This document shows positions 56,886 to 64,000 of a stretch of DNA of 64,000 nt, piece after piece. The notes below the pieces were generated by a model. The model was not told where the DNA came from. It was given only the letters and a program-made list of their open reading frames with translations, and did no database searches. The position numbers and the translations under genes are program-made. The stretch lies in the NCBI RefSeq assembly GCF_015351595.1, contig NZ_JADKPT010000003.1:1-64000 (forward strand), read 5' to 3'. The DNA comes from Flavobacterium sp. LC2016-12 (GTDB lineage: Bacteria; Bacteroidota; Bacteroidia; Flavobacteriales; Flavobacteriaceae). How positions within the stretch are numbered: the first letter of the stretch is position 1; each line of letters starts with the position of its first letter.

Positions 56886-59678
56886 TTATTTTAAGGGCTG
56901 GCCATCCTGATTTAAGGAGCCCGATTTAATGACAATCATTTTGTCTAACTGTATGTATTTTTTGATCGCATCATTAACCTGCTGAAGCGTAACTTTTTCG
57001 ATATCCTTTGGAAACTGCTCCACATATTCAGGAGCGAAACCTAATTCCAAAAAATTTAATATAGTGCCTGCCGTGCCTCCTGTCGTAGACATTCCTACCT
57101 TGAAGCTTCCAATTAAGTTTGCTTTCTTATTTTCTAATTCTTCTTTAGTAATTCCATCCTTTACCCATTTATCAACCTGAACTATTGTGGCATCAAGTCC
57201 TTTTTGAAATAAAGAAGGATTGAATGAGGCATTTAGGTACCAATATCCGCCAGTACTATTTATACCAGCCATATTGGATCCGATACTATAAGTCAAACCA
57301 TCATTATCTCTTACTGTTTGCATCAAACGTCCTGCAAAACCTGCACCCAGAGTGTAATTCCCAATATAAAATGGAAGATAATCCGCATCTGCTCTTTTTA
57401 AACCTGTATACTGTCCTAATAGTAATTCAGCACTTGGTTTCTCTGCTATAGTAATTACCTGAGTTTTTCCTGCAGCTTTATTCATTACTTCAGATTTCAG
57501 GCTCTCTGATAAGCCTCCATTCCAATTTTTAAAATATTTCTTTAAAGCGGTATTTAGATTAGCGCCTTCCGTGTCACCTACAATAACTAAATGCATTGAT
57601 GCCGGCCCAAAATATTTTTTATGAAAGCTTTTCACTTCATCAAGAGTAGCTTTTTGAATATTTGCTAATTCCTCTTCAACATTTAATTCGTAATTTGGAT
57701 TCCCTTTCTGATAAATAGACTGCGTCAAAGCAATACTTCCTCTTTCGCTAGGGTCATTTAATGCTTGCTGAATATTTCCAGTAAACTGCTGCTTTACTTG
57801 TTCAAATTCTGTTTTATCAAATAAAGGCTGTCTTAATTCTTCTGCCAGTAATGCAACAACCTGATCCAAATCCTTTTTTAAGCATTTAAATCCGATATTG
57901 ATTTTTGCTGAAGTTGCCCGAACACTAATATCTACTCCTAATTTTTGCAGTTTCTCAGAAAATTTAAACTTATCATTTAGTAATGTTCCTCTAGACAACA
58001 TTTCAGTTGTTAATGATGATATCATTGCATTTGGTGTTTCATTTTTGAAATTTCCAAGAGAAATACTCCCTTGCACTGTTACAAAATCCTTAGCTGAACT
58101 ATGCACGGAAACAACATCAATTCCTGCAACTTTTTCACGCTTGTAAGGAGAGGCTGACTTAGAATCTCCCGCTGAATAATTAGTATTGTCAGTGAAAATA
58201 TTCAAGTTTAATGTTTTGTCAGGAACAACAGTTTCTTCTGTATGTAAATGATTTCCATCTCTGTAGTAAAACGGCCCGTTATCAGCTGTAAAATTAGGAG
58301 CAGAACCAACAGCCTGATCTGCATTTGAACCTGACTGCTTTGGAATAAAATATCCTGTTGTGCTTTGATCTTCCACAAGATATTTTTGAGCAGCACGAAG
58401 TACATCTGCAGGTGTAACTTTTTTAAGTCTTTCAACGCTGTTAACATAGTCTGTCCAGTCACCCACTGCAATAGCTTCTGTCAATGAAGAAGCGATAACT
58501 CCCGAACCGTCTCTGCTAAGAATGGTTTGTGCACTGATCTTTGCCACAACACGATTTATTTCCTCCTGCGTTACACCTGATTTTTGAATTTGAGCAACAA
58601 CCTCATTTAGTTTCTTGTCGATATCCTCGTGTGTAGTGCTCATTGGAAATCCTACGCCAATGGTAAATAGGCCTGCGTCCTGATAGCTGGCTGGATCTGA
58701 GAAAGCATAAATCCCCATACGGCTGTCCACAAAGGTTTTGTTCAGTACGGCAGAAGGGCCAGCACTTATTATATCTGATAAAATAATCAAAGCCGGTAAG
58801 TCCTGATGCAGGGCCCCTGGAATTTTATAAGCTTTGTAAACTACTCCCAACTCTCCAGGCTTTTTAATAATGATTTTTCGTGGTCCGAACTGCTGTGGCT
58901 CTTCCGTATAAGGCTGAGGCATTTTATGAGGTGCCTTGGTGATTTTACCAAAATAGGTGTCAATCATATCAAATACCTTTTCCTTTTTGAAATCACCAAT
59001 AATCGTTAATGTCGCATTATCTGGCCAATAATAAGTATTGTAAAAATTACGAAGAACCTCAATCGGTGCATTTTCAATATCTGATTTCCAGCCTATAGTT
59101 GAATGATGATAGGGATGTGCAATATAAGCCGTTGACCAAATTTCTTTACTTAGTACGCTGTTAGGATTATTTTCTCCTCTTTCGAATTCATTACGTACCA
59201 CTGTCATTTCAGCATCTTTATCCTCCTTTAGCAATAAAGAGTTACGCATTCTGTCTGCTTCAATCTGAAGTGCAAGTGCAATTTTATCACTTGGAAGGGT
59301 TTGGTAATAGTTTGTTCTGTCATACCATGTCGTAGCATTTAGCTGTGCACCGGTATTTTGAAGTACATCTGTAATTGTTGACCCGCTTTTTTTATTAAAA
59401 GTTGGAGTTCCCTTAAACATTAAATGTTCTAACAAGTGGGTAGATCCGGTATTTCCAAGTACTTCATGTTTAGACCCTACGCGGTACACAATTTGTACGG
59501 TTGCTACAGGAGAAGCATTGTCTTGAAGCAACAGTACACTCATGCCGTTTGGCTCGTAAAGATACTCTTCAATACCACCTAATTCTTTGATTTTCTTAAA
59601 TTTAACAGCACTATTTTGCGCTGAAATAAGGGTACAGAAAGCTAGTGAGCAATAGCCCAGAAAGATGTATTTTTTCAT
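56886..59678 (-). CDS. M16-family zinc metallopeptidase (pitrilysin/insulinase type)
   Basis: A periplasmic peptidase of 930 aa with signal peptide ending at LISAQ. The start MKKYIFLGYC is preferred over an ATG 11 codons upstream, which would place lysines before the signal. The active half has the inverted zinc motif H81-x-x-E84-H85 in STHLLEHLMF, with the third ligand in VVRNEFERGENN. The second half is an inactive M16 copy, as usual for the one-chain two-domain form. It cuts peptides in the 3-70 residue range. Separate hairpins flank it, so it may be its own transcript. Confidence 0.92.
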   Translation of the reverse strand: MKKYIFLGYCSLAFCTLISAQNSAVKFKKIKELGGIEEYLYEPNGMSVLLLQDNASPVATVQIVYRVGSKHEVLGNTGSTHLLEHLMFKGTPTFNKKSGSTITDVLQNTGAQLNATTWYDRTNYYQTLPSDKIALALQIEADRMRNSLLLKEDKDAEMTVVRNEFERGENNPNSVLSKEIWSTAYIAHPYHHSTIGWKSDIENAPIEVLRNFYNTYYWPDNATLTIIGDFKKEKVFDMIDTYFGKITKAPHKMPQPYTEEPQQFGPRKIIIKKPGELGVVYKAYKIPGALHQDLPALIILSDIISAGPSAVLNKTFVDSRMGIYAFSDPASYQDAGLFTIGVGFPMSTTHEDIDKKLNEVVAQIQKSGVTQEEINRVVAKISAQTILSRDGSGVIASSLTEAIAVGDWTDYVNSVERLKKVTPADVLRAAQKYLVEDQSTTGYFIPKQSGSNADQAVGSAPNFTADNGPFYYRDGNHLHTEETVVPDKTLNLNIFTDNTNYSAGDSKSASPYKREKVAGIDVVSVHSSAKDFVTVQGSISLGNFKNETPNAMISSLTTEMLSRGTLLNDKFKFSEKLQKLGVDISVRATSAKINIGFKCLKKDLDQVVALLAEELRQPLFDKTEFEQVKQQFTGNIQQALNDPSERGSIALTQSIYQKGNPNYELNVEEELANIQKATLDEVKSFHKKYFGPASMHLVIVGDTEGANLNTALKKYFKNWNGGLSESLKSEVMNKAAGKTQVITIAEKPSAELLLGQYTGLKRADADYLPFYIGNYTLGAGFAGRLMQTVRDNDGLTYSIGSNMAGINSTGGYWYLNASFNPSLFQKGLDATIVQVDKWVKDGITKEELENKKANLIGSFKVGMSTTGGTAGTILNFLELGFAPEYVEQFPKDIEKVTLQQVNDAIKKYIQLDKMIVIKSGSLNQDGQPLK

Positions 59679-59770
59679 TTTAGTTTTTTTTTTGATTTGC
59701 GAAGTACTCAATGATTGTTATGCTCCAACCACCAAAACGTCCATTAATTGAGAAGTAAAAATTTATTTTA

Positions 59771-59805
59771 AATTTCTGCAGCAGTTTGACACTGCTGCAG
59801 AAATT
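59771..59805 (-). terminator. Hairpin between the TlpA and M16 genes
   Basis: Perfect 15-bp arms AATTTCTGCAGCAGT (59771-59785) and ACTGCTGCAGAAATT (59791-59805) with a 5-nt loop. It follows the TlpA-type gene on the minus strand. It can stop transcription before the M16 gene or give only partial read-through. Confidence 0.75.
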
Positions 59806-59826
59806 GGGTTATTAATATAAAATAGA

Positions 59827-60999
59827 TTAGTTAGCAAAAATCTTCTCAAGTACTGCATCCAGTTCTTTAGATTCACCAACATATCGGGCCAGAACTTTAC
59901 CATCGCGGTCCAATAGAACTTTTGTTGGAAAAGCACTTACTCCATAAGCTTTTACCACATCCATCTTTTCCACATCTTCGTTATTTAAAACCTGAAGCCA
60001 TGTTATTCCATCAGCAGTAACTGCACTCTTCCATTTTTCTTTATTTGCTTCGAGGGTTTTTCCTTGCTCATAAGCAATTCCTAAAATTTCAAATCCTTTA
60101 CCTTTGTATTTCGCATACAAATCTTTTAAATGTGGATGACTGGCTCTGCATGGACCACACCAGCTTCCCCAAAAATCTAGAAGAACATATTTACCTTTTA
60201 AAGTTTCAAGACTTACAATGTTGCCGTTTATATCTTTTTTAGTAAAAGGAATAGCAGTTTTTCCTATGTTGGTCGCCTCTACACTTTTAATTTTATCAGC
60301 AATCATTCTTCCATAGTAACCACTTTTGTATTCGTTTCCAAGACGATCAAATTCCGCTTGTAAAACATCTATGTTTACATTATTAATTTTGCTGGTTAAA
60401 AAGTACATGCTTAAGTGCGAATTCGGATAATCCTTAATGAACTGGTCCTGCATCTTATTACTTTCTTCGTAAATTTTAGTACTCTGAGCATAATACTTCA
60501 TTACAGCCACTGTATCATTTGTTTTTCCAGGATAAATTTCCTTGGTTGCTGCCCATTGTTCACCAGTAAGCGCACCTTCTTTATCTCTAATTTTAGACCA
60601 GTCGGCATTGGCAACGCCTCCTTTTACAGTAGCTGCATAAATTTTATCGGCTTCACCTTCAATGGTTATCACTTCATTAGATAAAAAGAATTTTAAAACA
60701 GGTCCTGGAATAACCCCTCCCTCCATAGTAATAGAGAGGGCTGGATTATTTTTCCAGCCTAGGTAGGCAACTGTTGGTTCTTTAACTTTTCCTTTAAGTA
60801 CTATAAATCCCTTTTCAATTGTAGCACTGGAATCAACAACTATTTTGTCGTCGTTATAGTAAGTCAGCCCAATTTTGTAATTGCCAGCATTTTTAAGTTT
60901 TACTTTTACTACATAACCATCTGTTTTTTTCTGCTGCGCAAAGACGCTGAAAACAGAAAATAAAGCAATCAGAATGATGTATTTATTTTTTTTGAACAT
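59827..60999 (-). CDS. TlpA-like thioredoxin with DUF4369-type N-terminal domain
   Basis: An exported 390-aa protein. The signal is MFKKNKYIILIALFSVFSVFAQ. The N-terminal domain (about 25-245) is DUF4369-like, with repeated beta strands then helices. The C-terminal thioredoxin fold carries C281-G-P-C284 in FWGSWCGPCRAS. It shares a layout with the TlpA protein at 53319-54326. It stands between the SusD and M16 genes, indicating thiol chemistry on the imported substrate or on the transporter's lipoproteins. Confidence 0.9.
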   Translation of the reverse strand: MFKKNKYIILIALFSVFSVFAQQKKTDGYVVKVKLKNAGNYKIGLTYYNDDKIVVDSSATIEKGFIVLKGKVKEPTVAYLGWKNNPALSITMEGGVIPGPVLKFFLSNEVITIEGEADKIYAATVKGGVANADWSKIRDKEGALTGEQWAATKEIYPGKTNDTVAVMKYYAQSTKIYEESNKMQDQFIKDYPNSHLSMYFLTSKINNVNIDVLQAEFDRLGNEYKSGYYGRMIADKIKSVEATNIGKTAIPFTKKDINGNIVSLETLKGKYVLLDFWGSWCGPCRASHPHLKDLYAKYKGKGFEILGIAYEQGKTLEANKEKWKSAVTADGITWLQVLNNEDVEKMDVVKAYGVSAFPTKVLLDRDGKVLARYVGESKELDAVLEKIFAN

Positions 61000-61028
61000 G
61001 ATATTTAGTTTATTTAATTATTACTTAA

Positions 61029-62489
61029 TTACGGATTATTCTCCATCCCAGGATTTTGATTGATCACCTTTTGAGGGAATTTCAACACTAGTCTGTCTTC
61101 TGAAAGTGGATATGTTTCACTTACACTACCATCAGCATCATATAATGTGTGAGTAAAATTAATAGTCTGCTTATACACTGGGTCGACAGAAAGTCTGCGC
61201 ATATCAAACCATCTGTAGCCTTGAACAGCAAATTCTCTAATACGTTCCTCCAATATGAATTTAACAAGTGGTTGCTGACTTCCAGCTGCATCCGAAGGAA
61301 CAGCCATATCCGCAAGAGGCATTCTGTTTTTTCTCAATGTCTCAACATCTGTTACTGCTCCGGCCAGGTCATTCAATCTTGCCTTACATTCAGCTCTTAA
61401 AAGATACAAATCTGGTATAATCACCCCAATTTGCGTATTGGATGGACTTACACGTCTTAACATACCAATTGGATAATCTTCTGCAAAAAAGGCACTTGGT
61501 GAATAGAAGTTTAATCTTAAATCTGACGAACCAAAAAGAGCCGCCGCACTTGGTGACAATACAAATTCATTATTAAAAAAAGTATTGCTGTTCACAAACT
61601 GTTTTCCAAAAACGATTTCCTTATCATTAGGAAGAATTGGATAAGTTGGACCAAAAATAGTTATAGGCTGGAATTCCCCGTCACTGGCAAAAGTTTGATT
61701 GTAATTATGAAGTCCCAAAGGAATTGATCCTGAAGAAAGACCGGCAATTGATGCATTTAAATGTGGTAAGGCTTGATCAAAACGTCCCATAAAAACATAT
61801 ACTTTTCCTAATATTCCTTCTGCAGCCGCTTTTGTCATACGAATACGAGAAGTGCTTTCTGTTGGAAGACTAGGAATCGCATCTGTAAGATCCTTGATAA
61901 TGAAATCATAAACTTGCTGTACACTGCCTCTATTGAATGCAGTAAGTGTAACATCTGCATCTGTTACAATAGGATATCCAGGATCTGTTGCAGCTGTGGC
62001 ATCGTTATACGGTTTACCATAATAATTAATAAGCAAAAAATAAGTCCATGCTCTGCCTGACATTGCCTCAGCCTGGAGCGATCTTTTCTGCTGATCTGTG
62101 CCCTGTGTTGAGCTAAGAACACCATTAATAATAACATTATAGGCGTAAATATTCGTCATAAGACTTCCCATCTCCATAGCATCTTCGTCTGGCTGGTAAA
62201 CATCTCCCTCATAACGAAAAAATCTCTGATGACGAAGCGTTGTACCATCAAAATAAGGTTTATAAGCTACTATTTCATCGCCCATAATTACTTGCGAAGC
62301 ACTAACTCCAAAACCGTAGTCAATGTTAATTAAATTCTGGTTAGATAGCGCAAGGTTATAATCTGCTGTTGTTTCTAAAATTATTCTTCCTTTTGGGTTT
62401 ATTTCTAAGAACTCTTCTTCACAAGAGACAAATCCTAATATCATTACTAGAAATAAAATGGATTTTATATGTAATATTCTACTTTTCAT
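61029..62489 (-). CDS. RagB/SusD-family lipoprotein
   Basis: A 486-aa outer-membrane lipoprotein that captures substrate for the SusC channel. The lipobox is FVSC with Cys about residue 23, followed by the typical acidic EEEFLEINPKG. TPR-like helices (about 80-260) and the SusD C-terminal region with RIREFAVQGYRWFDMRRL are visible. The partner SusC gene is 18 bases upstream. Its surroundings (peptidases, thioredoxins) hint at a peptide-type ligand rather than a glycan. No sugar-active enzyme sits beside it. Confidence 0.93.
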   Translation of the reverse strand: MKSRILHIKSILFLVMILGFVSCEEEFLEINPKGRIILETTADYNLALSNQNLINIDYGFGVSASQVIMGDEIVAYKPYFDGTTLRHQRFFRYEGDVYQPDEDAMEMGSLMTNIYAYNVIINGVLSSTQGTDQQKRSLQAEAMSGRAWTYFLLINYYGKPYNDATAATDPGYPIVTDADVTLTAFNRGSVQQVYDFIIKDLTDAIPSLPTESTSRIRMTKAAAEGILGKVYVFMGRFDQALPHLNASIAGLSSGSIPLGLHNYNQTFASDGEFQPITIFGPTYPILPNDKEIVFGKQFVNSNTFFNNEFVLSPSAAALFGSSDLRLNFYSPSAFFAEDYPIGMLRRVSPSNTQIGVIIPDLYLLRAECKARLNDLAGAVTDVETLRKNRMPLADMAVPSDAAGSQQPLVKFILEERIREFAVQGYRWFDMRRLSVDPVYKQTINFTHTLYDADGSVSETYPLSEDRLVLKFPQKVINQNPGMENNP

Positions 62490-62507
62490 CTTTATTTTTT
62501 TTAAGGA

Positions 62508-64000
62508 TTAGAACGATATGTTAGCTCCTAGTGTTAAACTTTCCTGATTCGTCTTAAGATTTCTTACACCATAATTAGCATATTGAAATTCCGGGTCAAT
62601 TCCTGCATCATTTGCTTTCCATAGCATGATATTGGACATCTGAAGTCTTAAAGAAATAGCATCTGCACCAATTGATTTCATTAATATTGATGGCAAATTA
62701 TAGGATAGAGTAATATCCCTTAACTTAATATAGGATGCATCCAAAACATTAATGTCAGACAAAGTATAATACGACACGTCCCTTCTGGAATCGCTTATTG
62801 CTGAATTTGAGACAAAAGATGGAATATTTGTAGTTGCTTCATCACCTGGATTTCTCCATCTGCTGTCAAACTCTGAATTAACATTGCCTGTGGTAAAACC
62901 ACCGTAAAGCGCACTTTGTCCATTAAGTCTTCCTGTATAAAATTGGTTTACATCTCTTCTCATTACATGACCTAAATTGTAAATTGCATTAACGCTTAAA
63001 CCAAAATCCTTATAGGTAAACGTGTTAGACAATCCACCTGCCCAAACTGGCTGATAAGTTCCATTGTATACTACATCATCTGGAGTTGTAACATTTCTAT
63101 CTTTTGTAGTTGATCCATCAGCTAAATAGACCAAAGGATCTCCCACAGCATCAAGACCTGCATTACGATAAGCAAATACTGCAAATGCTGAATAACCTTC
63201 AGCAAATGACTGTCCTATCCTTTGAGCTCCAGTAGTAATAGGATTCATATTATTTAGACTTGTAATTTCATTTTTATTGTAGGCCATCGTGAAAATAGTA
63301 GACCATGAAAAATTATTATTTCGGTAGTTTGTAGAATTAAGGGTTAATTCAATTCCTCTATTTTCCATATCTCCGTAGTTACCAATTACAGACGAATAAC
63401 CTGCGAAAGCATTTGTTGGAAGTTCTCCCAAAAGATCCTGCGTTTTTTTACGATATACATCAACAGCTCCATTCAATCGACCGTTGAACATAGAAAAATC
63501 AATTCCAATGTTTATGTTCTCTGTACTTTCCCATGTCAATTTTCTGTTGGCTGGTGTGGCTAGTGATAAACCTACTCCGCCTGGTAAAAAGGTACCTCTT
63601 ACTGGCTGATAAATATCTGATGAAGATGCTATGCCTGGAAGAGGAGAGTTACCCGTAATACCATAGGTAGCACGCAAAGCCAAATTGCCAAGGAGGCTTG
63701 ACTGGCCAATAAAGGATTCATTGCTCATAATCCACTTACCGCCTACACTCCATACGGGACGATTTTGTGCCGATTTGTCAATGCCGAATAAATTACTTTG
63801 GTCAATACGAAAACTGCCATTAAGTGCATATTTCTTATTAAACATGTAAGATCCATTAGAATAAAAAGATTCAAATCTTGAAATGCTTTCTGTTTCATTA
63901 AAACTATCATTTCGCAGAATGCTTCTGCCAAATTCATTTGGCATTACAGGATTGAAAACTCCTGTATTTTCAAGAGTTGCATAATCTACAGATCCATAAG
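62508..64000 (-). CDS. SusC/RagA-family TonB-dependent outer membrane transporter (C-terminal part)
   Basis: Partial: the gene's start lies beyond the right end of the window, and the frame is open to 64000. The visible part (about 496 residues) is the C-terminal half of the 22-stranded barrel, with strands ending in LTLGANISF. The plug domain, DUF4480/carboxypeptidase-like N-terminus and any regulatory extension are outside. It imports, with TonB energy, whatever SusD presents. It is the first visible gene of the unit with SusD. Confidence 0.9.
   Translation of the reverse strand, partial: YGSVDYATLENTGVFNPVMPNEFGRSILRNDSFNETESISRFESFYSNGSYMFNKKYALNGSFRIDQSNLFGIDKSAQNRPVWSVGGKWIMSNESFIGQSSLLGNLALRATYGITGNSPLPGIASSSDIYQPVRGTFLPGGVGLSLATPANRKLTWESTENINIGIDFSMFNGRLNGAVDVYRKKTQDLLGELPTNAFAGYSSVIGNYGDMENRGIELTLNSTNYRNNNFSWSTIFTMAYNKNEITSLNNMNPITTGAQRIGQSFAEGYSAFAVFAYRNAGLDAVGDPLVYLADGSTTKDRNVTTPDDVVYNGTYQPVWAGGLSNTFTYKDFGLSVNAIYNLGHVMRRDVNQFYTGRLNGQSALYGGFTTGNVNSEFDSRWRNPGDEATTNIPSFVSNSAISDSRRDVSYYTLSDINVLDASYIKLRDITLSYNLPSILMKSIGADAISLRLQMSNIMLWKANDAGIDPEFQYANYGVRNLKTNQESLTLGANISF

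Overview
The window is an AT-rich chromosomal segment of a Bacteroidota bacterium, most likely a Flavobacterium or close relative. Supporting signs are the gliding-motility ABC genes gldF and gldG next to dnaN, a SusC/SusD pair, TlpA-type thioredoxins with large N-terminal domains, Bacteroidota-type lipoproteins, and promoters with the TAnnTTTG (-7) element. No rRNA, tRNA or CRISPR array was seen.

Layout. 0-30.6 kb is mostly core. It holds a DUF4294 protein, an M42 peptidase, a two-component system with a heavy-metal RND efflux operon (1988-9578), YjdF-like and ankyrin proteins, purC, an S9 peptidase, DUF502, a HAD phosphatase, phoH, a DUF62 enzyme, gldF-gldG-dnaN, a DsbA-like protein, a membrane MutS relative, a universal stress protein and mnmE. 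Several intergenic gaps here are packed with inverted or tandem repeat elements (about 19.9-20.7, 25.3 and 26.1-26.3 kb), and repeat-like sequence also lies inside mnmE.

30.6-32 kb is an IS3-family remnant whose transposase is cut by one in-frame stop codon. It marks the step into an accessory region. 32.1-45.3 kb is a catabolic/redox cluster on the minus strand: a molybdenum hydroxylase (IorA/IorB type) with a di-heme cytochrome, then a long gene run (cupin, dienelactone hydrolase-like, carboxymuconolactone decarboxylase-like, flavodoxin, two esterases, three aldo/keto reductases). A divergent AraC regulator has a 21-bp-spaced direct repeat in the shared spacer. Most of these proteins carry export signals, so much of this redox chemistry probably happens outside the cytoplasm.

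45.4-51.8 kb holds a GH43 glycosidase, a Crp-type regulator, an exported M1 aminopeptidase and thioredoxin reductase. 51.6-64 kb (minus strand) is the most striking locus: a SusC/SusD transporter (SusC runs off the window), two TlpA thioredoxins, an M16 protease, a DsbD electron transporter plus a stand-alone copy of its N-terminal domain, a cysteine-desulfurase-like PLP enzyme and a tiny ORF. Read together, these suggest capture of a peptide or thiol compound, periplasmic disulfide reduction and proteolysis, then cytoplasmic sulfur or amino-acid release. This reading is inference. The DsbD has lost one of the two N-domain cysteines, which the stand-alone paralogue keeps.
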